DNA of 58,246 nucleotides from Clostridiales bacterium (GTDB taxonomy: Bacteria > Bacillota > Clostridia > Lachnospirales > Lachnospiraceae). Of the stretch, positions 51,021 to 58,246 are shown piece by piece. The notes beneath the pieces are model-generated. The model was not told the origin of the DNA, did no database searches, and was given only the letters and a program-made list of their open reading frames with translations. The stretch spans positions 1-58,246 of the forward strand of contig JAJBVE010000114.1 in the NCBI GenBank assembly GCA_020859995.1. Direction: 5' to 3'. The first letter of the stretch is position 1. Each line of letters begins with the position of its first letter. A program made the position numbers and the translations under genes.

Positions 51021-51081
51021 AAAAATTTTACCCGTATCGAAAAATTTTCCCATTTTCATTATTTTAGGAAAATGCTAAGAT
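51021..51081 (+). promoter_or_regulatory. Putative activator site and promoter of the second ABC operon
   Basis: AAAAATTTTACCC (51021) and AAAAATTTTCCC (51040) are direct repeats 19 bases apart. They precede TTTTCA (51053-51058), a 17-base spacer with an extended TGC, and TAAGAT (51076-51081). The pair resembles the AAAAATTT-CC repeats before the first ABC operon. Confidence 0.5.
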
Positions 51082-51115
51082 GAATTCAGTTAAAATCAAG
51101 AAGGAGGAAGAGGCC

Positions 51116-52630
51116 GTGTCTGAATATGTTCTTGAATTAAAAGGCATTACGAAGATATTCCCGGGCGTGAAGGCTCTGAATAATGTCCAGTTTCAGCTGA
51201 AGCCGGGCGAGGTTCACGCACTCATGGGTGAGAACGGTGCCGGCAAATCCACCTTTATCAAGGTGATTACCGGTGTACATAAGGCAGAAGAGGGCGAAAT
51301 GTACCTTTATGGAGAAAAGGTAGATTTCAAAGGCCCCAGGGACGCGCAGGCCGCAGGCATCGCGGCGGTTTATCAGCATGCGACATCCTATCCGCATCTG
51401 ACCGTGGCGGAGAATATTTTCATGGGTCATGAGATCGTGAAGCACCACATGATTCAGTGGAAAGAGATGAACCGGGAAGCGAATAAGCTTCTGCAGCAGC
51501 TGAATTCCGACTTTGACGCGACGGCGGAGATGGGCACCTTAAGTGTGGCGCAGCAGCAGATGGTTGAGATCGCGAAGGCGCTTTCTACAAACGCGAAAAT
51601 CATCATTCTCGACGAGCCGACTGCGTCTCTGACCAAGAGAGAGTCCGAGGAGCTGTACCGGATCGTGGATCAGCTCAGGGAAAAGGGCGTTTCTGTTATT
51701 TTTATTTCGCATCGGTTTGAGGATATGTACCGTCTTGCTTCCAGGGTTACTGTATTCCGGGATTCTCAGTATATCGGTACCTATGATGTGGATAAGATCT
51801 CAAACGCGGATCTGATCAAGGCCATGGTAGGCCGCGAGATTAATGAGCTTTTCCCGAAGCCGAAGGTGGAGATCGGGAAAGAGGTCCTCAGAGTAGAGAA
51901 TTTCTCCAGAGCCGGATATTACAAGGATGTATCCTTCAATGTTCATGCAGGCGAGATCATCGGTCTGACAGGTCTGGTAGGTGCCGGACGTACGGAAGTG
52001 GTGGAGAGCGTCTGCGGGGTGACGCACGCGGACAGCGGCAAGGTCTATCTGGATGGAAAAGAAGTACATATCAAACAGCCTTCTGACGCAATGGATCTGG
52101 GCATCATTCTTCTTCCGGAGGACCGGCAGAAGGAAGGTCTGATCATGAGCTGGGGCCTGGGCCGCAATGTCACGCTTCCGACCATGAATAAATACGCGAA
52201 AAACGGATTTAATGACGAGCCGAAGGAGCGGGAGGTATCCAGAGATCTTCTGGAGAGCGTGGATACCAAGGCAGTGGATATTTTCCAGCCTGCGAGCTCC
52301 CTTTCCGGCGGCAATCAGCAGAAGGTCGTCGTCGCGAAGGCACTCGGCCAGGAGATGAAGGTCGTGATCATGGATGAGCCGACCAAGGGCGTGGACGTCG
52401 GCGCGAAGGCTGAGATCTACGCGATCATGGGCGAGCTGGCGCAGAAGGGATACGCGATTGTGCTGATTTCTTCTGAAATGCCGGAGATCCTGGGAATGGC
52501 GGATCGGATTATCGTTATGTGCAACGGCCGCAAGACCGGCGAGCTTTCCAGAGAGGAAGCAACGCAGGAGATCATCCTTGAGCTCTCCATGGAGAAAAGC
52601 AGTAACGCAGGGAAGGGGGATGCGAAGTAA
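51116..52630 (+). CDS. rhaT: Sugar ABC transporter ATP-binding protein, second (rhamnose-type) system
   Basis: A 504-residue double ABC ATPase of the RbsA/RhaT type. The first domain has GENGAGKST, the TLSVAQQQMVEIAKAL signature and IIILDEPTASL; the second has GLVGAGRTE, SLSGGNQQK and VVIMDEPTKGVD. I chose the GTG at 51116, six to nine bases after AAGGAGG. The upstream ATG (51080) overlaps the predicted -10 element, and the ribosome site would then be inside the coding region. It opens a four-gene operon of ATPase, two permeases and a binding protein that adjoins rhaM; this is the order of RhaTPQS rhamnose importers, on which the name rests. Confidence 0.9.
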   Translation: MSEYVLELKGITKIFPGVKALNNVQFQLKPGEVHALMGENGAGKSTFIKVITGVHKAEEGEMYLYGEKVDFKGPRDAQAAGIAAVYQHATSYPHLTVAENIFMGHEIVKHHMIQWKEMNREANKLLQQLNSDFDATAEMGTLSVAQQQMVEIAKALSTNAKIIILDEPTASLTKRESEELYRIVDQLREKGVSVIFISHRFEDMYRLASRVTVFRDSQYIGTYDVDKISNADLIKAMVGREINELFPKPKVEIGKEVLRVENFSRAGYYKDVSFNVHAGEIIGLTGLVGAGRTEVVESVCGVTHADSGKVYLDGKEVHIKQPSDAMDLGIILLPEDRQKEGLIMSWGLGRNVTLPTMNKYAKNGFNDEPKEREVSRDLLESVDTKAVDIFQPASSLSGGNQQKVVVAKALGQEMKVVIMDEPTKGVDVGAKAEIYAIMGELAQKGYAIVLISSEMPEILGMADRIIVMCNGRKTGELSREEATQEIILELSMEKSSNAGKGDAK

Positions 52631-53625
52631 TGGAAAACAAATCTCTGATAAAGAAAATCACCGGATCCCGTGAGGCTCTGCTGGCGGTAATCCTGATTCT
52701 GATGATTGTGATTGTGACGATTATAAATCCGGCGTTCTTTACTCCGAAGTCCATCTCAAACCTGGTTAAAAATAACGCGGTGACTATGGTGATGGCGCTC
52801 GGTATGCTCTGCGTCATGCTGGTGGGCGGTATTGATATTTCCATCACCTCGACGCTGGCTTTGGCGGGTATGTCCATTGGTATGCTGATCAAGTATGAGT
52901 ATATTTCCAATACTTTTCTGGCATTCCTGATCGCGATTGCGATTGGCATCGCCTGCGGTCTGGTGGTCGGCCTGGTGATTTCCAGAGCGGATGTGCCGCC
53001 GATCATTGCCACCATGGGCTTCATGTATGTATACCGCGCGATGGCCTATCTGGTTTCCAATGGCGGTGAGTGGGCAAGCGCGGCTGCGCTTGGCACCTTC
53101 AAGGATTTCGGTACCAGCAAATTCCTGGGCCTGAACTGTGTGGTATGGGTCGTGATTGTGTGCTATGTCATTTTCTTCTTCTTTATGAAGTGGACGCGCA
53201 CCGGGCGGAAAATCTACGCAGTAGGAAGCAATCCGGAAGCGGCGCAGGTTTCCGGTATTAATGTAAAGAATATCAAGCTGATGGTTTACACGATTATGGG
53301 ATGTCTCGCGGGACTGGCCGGCGCGCTTCAGGTAGCGGTGTATGCTTCGGCAATGCCGAACATGCAGAAGGGCGGCGAGATGGATGTCATCGCGGCTTGC
53401 GTCATCGGCGGTGTGAGCATGAGCGGCGGACGCGGCTCTGTGGTAGGTGCCCTGCTGGGCGCCCTGATTCTGGCGACGATTGCCAAGGCACTTCCGCTGA
53501 TTCCGTTCTTCGATCAGCTCTGGCTGAATACGATTAAGGGTATTCTGATTCTGGTGGTTGTAGTCATGAATGTGATCCTGCAGCGCACTGCGGACAACAA
53601 TGCATTGAAGAGAAGGGAGATGTGA
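52630..53625 (+). CDS. rhaP: Sugar ABC transporter permease, second system, subunit 1
   Basis: A 331-residue ribose-type permease with about ten hydrophobic segments. The family stretch VGGIDISITSTLALAGMS is near residue 72 and CVIGGVSMSGGRGSVVGALL near residue 257. The start codon overlaps the ATPase stop by one base (TAATG), showing translational coupling. It differs clearly from the first system's permeases, so the two transporters are not recent duplicates. Rhamnose specificity is inferred from the neighbouring mutarotase. Confidence 0.9.
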   Translation: MENKSLIKKITGSREALLAVILILMIVIVTIINPAFFTPKSISNLVKNNAVTMVMALGMLCVMLVGGIDISITSTLALAGMSIGMLIKYEYISNTFLAFLIAIAIGIACGLVVGLVISRADVPPIIATMGFMYVYRAMAYLVSNGGEWASAAALGTFKDFGTSKFLGLNCVVWVVIVCYVIFFFFMKWTRTGRKIYAVGSNPEAAQVSGINVKNIKLMVYTIMGCLAGLAGALQVAVYASAMPNMQKGGEMDVIAACVIGGVSMSGGRGSVVGALLGALILATIAKALPLIPFFDQLWLNTIKGILILVVVVMNVILQRTADNNALKRREM

Positions 53626-53627
53626 TC

Positions 53628-54635
53628 ATGGCCGGAAAATCTGGAAGAAGTATTAATAACGTACCGGAAAACCCGATTAAGCACATGCTGCTGAGCTGGG
53701 AAGGCATTCTGGTGGTCCTGTTTATCGCCGTCAACATTTTCTGTGTATGGTTTTCAGAGTTTTACAATGTCTCAAGTGTCCTGCGTCAGATGCCGGTATA
53801 TCTGGCAGAAGTATTCCTGATGCTGACCATGGCGTTTATCCTGGTGTTGGGTGAGATTGATATCTCTGTTGGCTCGATCGTGTGTCTGGCTGCGACCATC
53901 AGCTGCATCGTCTGCAACGCCGGCGCACCGTTTATCATCGTTATCCTGACCGCACTGCTGGTCGGCACTGTGTGCGGCGCGGTGAACGGTCTGATCCTGA
54001 CAAACTTCCCGGAGCTGCCGCCGATGATTGTGACCCTGGCGACACAGATTATTTTCCGCGGCATTGCTGAGATTATCTTGGGAAGCGGAGGCAGCGTTTC
54101 TCTTTCTAACACGGCAGGCTTTAAAGCCATCGCTGGAAAAGTCGGAAAGGTTCCGTATATCCTGTTTCTGGTACTGATTCTGGGCGTGATTGCCGCAGTG
54201 ATTCTGGGTAAAAGCACATTTGGCCGCAAGGTATACGCGATTGGTACAAACCGTGTGACCGCGCATTATTCAGGCATTCATGTTCAGAAGATCCGTTTCA
54301 TTATCTACACAGTGATGGGTACGATCTCCGGACTGTGCGCACTGTTCATCGTCTCCTCGTCCTACGGAGCAAATACGACGACCGGCGAGGGATTTGAAAT
54401 GGACGCGATTGCCATGGCAGTATTCGGCGGTATCTCATCGACCGGTGGAAAAGGAAACATCGCTGGTGGTATCATCGCGGCATTCATCATCGTATGTCTG
54501 CGCATCGGCCTGGGTCAGAGAAACGTACACTCTCAGGTAATCCTTCTGATCATCGGCCTGCTTTTGGTTTTGGCGGTAGCTCTTCCGAATATCGTGAGCC
54601 AGATTCAGAAGGCTGCGAAGGTGAAAAAAAGCTGA
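53628..54635 (+). CDS. rhaQ: Sugar ABC transporter permease, second system, subunit 2
   Basis: A 335-residue ribose-type permease that should pair with the preceding one. Family features are VLGEIDISVGSIVCLAATIS near residue 80 and MAVFGGISSTGGKGNIAGG near residue 265. The ATG at 53628 has AGAAGGGAG at a good distance; the GTG two codons earlier overlaps the stop of the preceding gene. The 200 bases after it are rich in AATGC and ATGCTT words, with no clear terminator before the binding protein. Confidence 0.9.
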   Translation: MAGKSGRSINNVPENPIKHMLLSWEGILVVLFIAVNIFCVWFSEFYNVSSVLRQMPVYLAEVFLMLTMAFILVLGEIDISVGSIVCLAATISCIVCNAGAPFIIVILTALLVGTVCGAVNGLILTNFPELPPMIVTLATQIIFRGIAEIILGSGGSVSLSNTAGFKAIAGKVGKVPYILFLVLILGVIAAVILGKSTFGRKVYAIGTNRVTAHYSGIHVQKIRFIIYTVMGTISGLCALFIVSSSYGANTTTGEGFEMDAIAMAVFGGISSTGGKGNIAGGIIAAFIIVCLRIGLGQRNVHSQVILLIIGLLLVLAVALPNIVSQIQKAAKVKKS

Positions 54636-54838
54636 TGCACCGATTTTCATAATGCAAATGCTATGCTTATTACGAATATGCTTCAGGCGAAGATGCTATT
54701 GGCGATAATGCCATACAGATAATGCTTTTGAAGCATTCAGGATCATTTACTTAGTTGTCATCCGTACAGGATCCAGTCTTAAGCAATGAATTCTGTACGG
54801 CTGCAAATATAAACCATATTTTTAAGGAGGAAACGAAC

Positions 54839-55864
54839 ATGAACAAAAAACTTGTAAGCGCGCTGCTCTGTGGCGCAATGGTTCTCGGATGTGTATCACC
54901 GGTAGCTGTCCAGGCAGAGGAAGAGGGCGTTAAGATCGCTCTGGTTGCAAAGTCCGCAGGAAACGCGTTCTTTGAGATCGCAGCTGCTTCTTTCGTAGAG
55001 ACCGCTGAGGCAGAAGGCTCCACCGTAGATATCATCTATCCGGAAGAGGCTACGGCAGATGCTCAGATCAAATCTCTGGATAACCTGATTTCTCAGGACT
55101 ATGATGTTATCTGCATCTCCGCAAACGATGAGAACGCTCTGCAGGCAAAGCTGGAAGAGGCTATGGACGCAGGCATCAAGGTGGTATCCTTTGACTCTGC
55201 AGTAAACGCGGACAGCCGTCAGGTATTCGTAAATCAGGCTGGTGTTACAGAAGTAGCGCAGGCTCTGATGGACGCTGTATATGACATTTGCGAAGGCGAA
55301 GGCCAGTGGGCAATCCTTTCCGCAACCTCTCAGGCAACTAACCAGAACGCATGGATCGACGCTATGAAAGAGATCATGGAGAGCGATGAGAAGTATGCAG
55401 ACCTTGAGCTGGTAGAAGTTGCTTACGGCGATGATGAGTCTCAGAAGTCTACCGACCAGACCGAAGCTCTGGTAACCAACTATCCGGATCTGAAGTGCAT
55501 CTGCGCACCGACCACCGTTGGTATCGCTGCTGCTGCTAAGTATCTGCAGGATAATGACTGCACCTGCAAGCTGACCGGCCTTGGCCTTCCGTCTGAGATG
55601 CTTGAGTATACAGGCGACGGCGATGACTACTCCTGCCCGTACTTCTATCTGTGGGATATGCAGGGCCTTGGAACCCTCGCTGCTTACACATCCATCGCAA
55701 TCGCGAATGAGGAAATCACCGGTGCTGAGGGCGAGACCTTCACAGCTGGCGACCTTGGCGACTTCGAGATCGTAGCGGCATCCGACGGCGGCACAGAGAT
55801 CATCCTTGGTCTGCCGCTTGAGTTCAACCCGGAGAACGTAGAAGAGTACGCTGAGCTGTACTAA
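54839..55864 (+). CDS. rhaS: Extracellular sugar-binding protein, second system (RhaS-like)
   Basis: A 341-residue Peripla_BP_4 protein. The signal region MNKKLVSALLCGAMVLGC could be a lipoprotein signal (VLGC) or be cut after VQA (residue 26). The mature part starts VKIALVAKSAGNAFFEIAAA and has VVSFDSAVNAD, a phrase typical of RhaS/AI-2-type binders, then APTTVGIAAAAKYLQ. AAGGAGG precedes the ATG. Its own strong ribosome site and a following terminator allow high expression, as is usual for binding proteins. The downstream rhamnose mutarotase gene supports L-rhamnose as the ligand. Confidence 0.9.
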   Translation: MNKKLVSALLCGAMVLGCVSPVAVQAEEEGVKIALVAKSAGNAFFEIAAASFVETAEAEGSTVDIIYPEEATADAQIKSLDNLISQDYDVICISANDENALQAKLEEAMDAGIKVVSFDSAVNADSRQVFVNQAGVTEVAQALMDAVYDICEGEGQWAILSATSQATNQNAWIDAMKEIMESDEKYADLELVEVAYGDDESQKSTDQTEALVTNYPDLKCICAPTTVGIAAAAKYLQDNDCTCKLTGLGLPSEMLEYTGDGDDYSCPYFYLWDMQGLGTLAAYTSIAIANEEITGAEGETFTAGDLGDFEIVAASDGGTEIILGLPLEFNPENVEEYAELY

Positions 55865-55930
55865 TTCTCAAAATCGAAATTAGTTTCTGAAAAAACTCTG
55901 GAAGGGCAGTAAGATCCCATTTTCCAGGGC

Positions 55931-55959
55931 GGGGCGGAGCGATAGCTTCGCCCCTTTTT
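55931..55959 (+). terminator. Terminator of the second ABC operon
   Basis: GGGGCGGAGC-GATA-GCTTCGCCCC then TTTTT; a 10-bp stem with one mismatch. Confidence 0.92.
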
Positions 55960-55967
55960 CATGTACA

Positions 55968-56160
55968 GGGGCGCGTAAGGCATATCCCATGCGAAGCGTG
56001 GGATGCCTCCCGGCGAGGGCATATCCCATGCGAAGCGTGGGATGCCCGCGCCCCGCAACCAAAGATTGGTGGCATAACCCGGCGAGGGCTAAACGAGTGC
56101 TACTGGCACTCAGCGTCTTCCGACTGCGTCGGCAATCCTTATGGTATACTCGCGGACTGG
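55968..56160. repeat. Nested hairpin repeat array
   Basis: A 29-bp palindromic unit starting GGCATATCCCATGCGAAGC occurs twice without change (55979-56007 and 56018-56046), 39 bases apart. Both lie within an outer GGGGCGCG (55968) and CGCGCCCC (56047-56054) pair. Further small hairpins follow (CGAGTGC-TACTG-GCACTC at about 56094; CCGACTGCGTCGG at about 56122). Confidence 0.8.
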
Positions 56161-56247
56161 CAGTGGATCAGTCTCCTTAGTCGATTGCACATAATCATGC
56201 AGAAAGATTTTGCGGCTATGTTTTTAACACAAATTGGGAAATTTTTC

Positions 56248-56276
56248 TTTACGCAGAGATTGGGAGAGGGTATAAT
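56248..56276 (+). promoter_or_regulatory. Promoter of rhaM
   Basis: TTTACG (56248-56253), a 17-base spacer and TATAAT (56271-56276). Confidence 0.75.
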
Positions 56277-56336
56277 CAAAACAGTGTCAGCAGATGATTC
56301 TGAGATTCTAAAATGAATAAAAGGAGGAATTTAGCA

Positions 56337-56648
56337 ATGATTAAGGGCTTTAAAATGAAACTGTATCCGGGCTGTGAGGAAGAATACGAGAAGAGACACA
56401 ACCAGCTCTGGCCGGAGATGAAGGACATGATCCACGAGTACGGCGGAAAGAATTATACGATCTTTCTGGATCGTGAGACTCTGACCCTTTTCGGTTATAT
56501 TGAGATCGAGGACGAGGAAAAATGGGCAAAGAGTGACGATACCGCGATCAACCGCAAGTGGTGGGATTTCATGGCGGACATCATGGAAACCAATCCGGAC
56601 AACAGCCCGGTATCTGTACCACTGCAGAAGGTATTCCATCTGGACTAA
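56337..56648 (+). CDS. rhaM: L-rhamnose mutarotase
   Basis: A 103-residue cytoplasmic enzyme that interconverts the anomers of L-rhamnose. It matches the RhaM/YiiL family in length and motifs: FKMKLYPGCEEEYEKRHNQLWPEM (quoted here to YEKRHNQLWPEM for the active-site His), YTIFLDRETLTLFGYIE, and the WW pair in NRKWWDFMADIM. The ATG at 56337 follows AAGGAGG by nine bases; an ATG at 56313 lies upstream of that site. It has its own promoter after the terminator of the rhamnose-type transporter, and is the best evidence that this transporter imports rhamnose. Confidence 0.95.
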   Translation: MIKGFKMKLYPGCEEEYEKRHNQLWPEMKDMIHEYGGKNYTIFLDRETLTLFGYIEIEDEEKWAKSDDTAINRKWWDFMADIMETNPDNSPVSVPLQKVFHLD

Positions 56649-56696
56649 AGAAGGCATGCCATGCGGCTGTCAGTCCAGAGATGAAGGTTTGGTTCC

Positions 56697-56925
56697 ATGG
56701 AAGCCGCGCAATTTAAAATCGCTTCGCGATTGGGTGCGGCCTTCGTCCATACTCGCAGTGCGAGTACGGACATGTAATGGAAGCCGCGCAATAAAGAATC
56801 GGTACCGTTCTCGATTCGCTTCGCAAATCGGAACATTGCCTGCATCCATACTCTTGTTGCGAGTACGGATAAGTGATGAAAGTTGCTGCGAGTGAAAAAC
56901 ACTTCACGAGTACGGGCATATTTAT
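56697..56925. repeat. Hairpin-mosaic repeat array after rhaM
   Basis: TGGAAGCCGCGCAAT occurs at about 56697 and 56778. Each copy leads into palindromes: AATCGCTTCGCGATT, ACTCGCAGTGCGAGT, CGATTCGCTTCGCAAATCG followed by GAACATTGCCTGCATCC, then ACTCTTGTTGCGAGT and CGTGAAGTG-like arms. The GAACATTGCCTGC module is shared with 11.4 kb. No gene is seen between 56649 and 57031. Confidence 0.8.
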
Positions 56926-57031
56926 GGAATGAGAGTCGTGGCAAGAAAGATACTGGTTAATAGACACTGGAAGATAAACGCAGAAGAAATCCCTGGGGCA
57001 GGAAACCCGGGATGGAAAATCGAGGCAGGAC

Positions 57032-58030
57032 ATGCAAAAGGAGCTTCTCGACCAGCTTAGAAAAATAACAGAGGAAGAGCAGAAAATTCTGGACGGAGAA
57101 AATCAGGTAGACCGGGAGCTGTATGCGTCCGGGTATGTGCCAAAGTCGTCTCAGTTTACCGTTGACAGCGCGAAAATGCTGGAGGAGGGAAAACTGATCA
57201 CGGCGCGGACCCATACCCGTTTTGTCCGGTTTCCTCAGCACCGGCATAATTATATTGAGGCGCTCTATGTTTGCGAAGGCTCTCTGACAAACATCATCGG
57301 AGAGCAGGAGGTAGTTGTAAAAAAAGGCGAACTGCTTTTTCTGAACCAGTTCACCTGGCATGAAATCCTCCCCGCGCAGGAGAACGACATTGCGATTAAT
57401 TTCATCATGCTTCCGGAGTTTTTTGATGTAGCTTACACGATGACCGGCAAAAACAATGTCCTTGCAGATTTCCTGGTAAACATTCTGCGCCGCGATGAAC
57501 AGCGGGGAGAATATCTGTATTTCAAAGTGTCGGATAACCTTCAGATACAAAATCTGCTGGAAAATATGATCTATTCTCTCGTGACCGGTGAAAACAACGA
57601 CAGCCGGATCAACCAGACGACCATGGGACTCATTTTCATGTATCTGGTCGACTCAATCCAGAGCGTTCAGACCTGCCGGCCTGACCAGTACGAAAATATG
57701 ATTTCCATGACGACACTGAATTATATCGAGCAGAAATACCGCAGTGCGACCCTCACAGAGCTGGGGGCTCAGCTGCGGCTGCCGATTCATACGCTGAGCC
57801 GTCTGATCAAAAAAAGCACCGGCCACAATTTCAAAGAACTTCTGCAGAGAAAACGCCTGAGCAAATCCGTGCAGCTGCTCTGCGACACCGATCTGCCGGT
57901 CAGCGATATCATCGCTTCTGTGGGATATGAAAACAACAGCTATTTTCACCGGGTATTTAAGGAACGCTACGGAATGACTCCGCACGCCTTTCGCGTAAAA
58001 AACCGTGAGACCGGACAGGTGAGGATCTGA
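57032..58030 (+). CDS. AraC-family transcriptional regulator
   Basis: A 332-residue one-component regulator. After an acidic N-terminal helix of about 50 residues comes a cupin sensor with FPQHRHNYIEALYVCEGS and KKGELLFLNQFTWHEI (about 65-115). The C-terminal double helix-turn-helix (about 225-322) has LRLPIHTLSRLIKKSTGHN and VGYENNSYFHRVFKERYG. Its domain plan resembles the C-terminal third of the kinase-AraC fusion at 46-49 kb (for example HTHSYYELNYLCSG versus HRHNYIEALYVCEG). It lies behind rhaM and may regulate rhamnose genes. GGCAGG precedes the ATG. Confidence 0.92.
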   Translation: MQKELLDQLRKITEEEQKILDGENQVDRELYASGYVPKSSQFTVDSAKMLEEGKLITARTHTRFVRFPQHRHNYIEALYVCEGSLTNIIGEQEVVVKKGELLFLNQFTWHEILPAQENDIAINFIMLPEFFDVAYTMTGKNNVLADFLVNILRRDEQRGEYLYFKVSDNLQIQNLLENMIYSLVTGENNDSRINQTTMGLIFMYLVDSIQSVQTCRPDQYENMISMTTLNYIEQKYRSATLTELGAQLRLPIHTLSRLIKKSTGHNFKELLQRKRLSKSVQLLCDTDLPVSDIIASVGYENNSYFHRVFKERYGMTPHAFRVKNRETGQVRI

Positions 58031-58079
58031 AAAAATCTGATTTCTGCTTTGCTCGTTTTATCTGGTCTGGTTGACCCTG

Positions 58080-58190
58080 AATGCCTAAGCTCTCCGGCCG
58101 GGGTGCGTGACGGACGAAGCACCTGCATCGATATAGAAGGCGATGCAGATTCCCTCCGGCGGGGGCGTGGTGCGGGTGTGATGTATAACG
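58080..58190. repeat. GC-rich hairpin repeat at the window end
   Basis: It contains CTCCGGCCGGGG, GCATCG-ATATAGAAGG-CGATGC and CCCTCCGGCGGGGGCG. It is of the same style as the other hairpin mosaics but has no exact copy in the window. The last 56 bases are AT-rich with no visible gene. Confidence 0.45.
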
Positions 58191-58246
58191 AACAGCGTTA
58201 AAGAATAAAAACTTTTCGCGATAAAAACGCTTGTATTTTCCCACAA

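Noticed and set aside
54640-54760. AATGC/ATGCTT-rich stretch before rhaS as a regulatory repeat
   Set aside because: The words are short and irregularly spaced, without a consistent unit or dyad.
55968-56054. Possible CRISPR array from two identical 29-bp palindromic repeats
   Set aside because: Only two copies with a 10-base gap, enclosed in an outer inverted repeat. This is a hairpin element.

Overview
The window looks like a chromosome segment from an anaerobic gut Firmicute of the Lachnospiraceae type. The evidence is a roughly 50% GC genome with strong AGGAGG ribosome sites, YesN/YesM-type two-component systems, a pyruvate,phosphate dikinase, oxygen-sensitive glycyl radical chemistry, and a choline-binding-like repeat protein fused to an L,D-transpeptidase. 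I cannot name a species. Nearly everything serves uptake and fermentation of the 6-deoxyhexoses L-fucose and L-rhamnose.

Layout: (1) 1-3.4 kb, glycolytic genes: the tail of a phosphofructokinase and ppdK. (2) 3.6-17.6 kb, a glycyl-radical bacterial microcompartment (BMC) operon. It encodes a B12-independent 1,2-propanediol dehydratase and its activase, a class II fuculose/rhamnulose-phosphate aldolase, a CoA-acylating aldehyde dehydrogenase, a zinc alcohol dehydrogenase, four single-domain shell proteins, PduL, a vertex pentamer protein, a PduS/RnfC-like flavo-iron-sulfur protein, a PduT-like shell trimer, and a DeoR regulator. (3) 17.7-20.3 kb, a secreted L,D-transpeptidase. (4) 20.4-23 kb, fucI and, on the other strand, fucU. 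(5) 23.7-33.6 kb, a response regulator, sensor kinase and anchored sugar-binding protein, followed by a first ribose-type ABC transporter, probably for fucose. (6) 34-37.3 kb, a polyol-type dehydrogenase, an aldo/keto reductase and an AraC regulator. (7) 37.8-40.7 kb, rhaB and an AraA-like isomerase that probably does the rhamnose isomerase step. (8) 40.9-44.8 kb, a small AT-richer island with an AAA ATPase, the stump of its RloB-like partner, an Abi-type gene with a repeat in its 3' part, and two copies of a small secreted-protein cassette. (9) 45.2-46 kb, rhaD. (10) 46.2-50.7 kb, a response regulator and a histidine kinase fused to a complete AraC-type regulator. (11) 51.1-56.6 kb, a second ABC transporter (probably RhaTPQS) with rhaM. 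(12) 57-58 kb, a further AraC regulator.

How it works together (inference from families): fucose or rhamnose is imported, equilibrated by mutarotases, isomerised and phosphorylated, with RhaB perhaps acting on both ketoses because no separate fucK is present. The 1-phosphate is cleaved to DHAP and lactaldehyde. DHAP enters glycolysis. Lactaldehyde is reduced to 1,2-propanediol, which the BMC dehydrates to propionaldehyde and converts to propanol and propionyl phosphate. Propionate kinase is not in the window.

The least ordinary items are the membrane kinase-AraC fusion, an in-frame amber codon that splits a repetitive N-terminal extension from the other sensor kinase, a shell protein with a basic extension plus a second internal start (PduB/PduB'-like), shared A/C-rich tracts at three promoters, duplicated secreted-protein cassettes with CsoR-like operators, and a family of hairpin-mosaic intergenic repeats.
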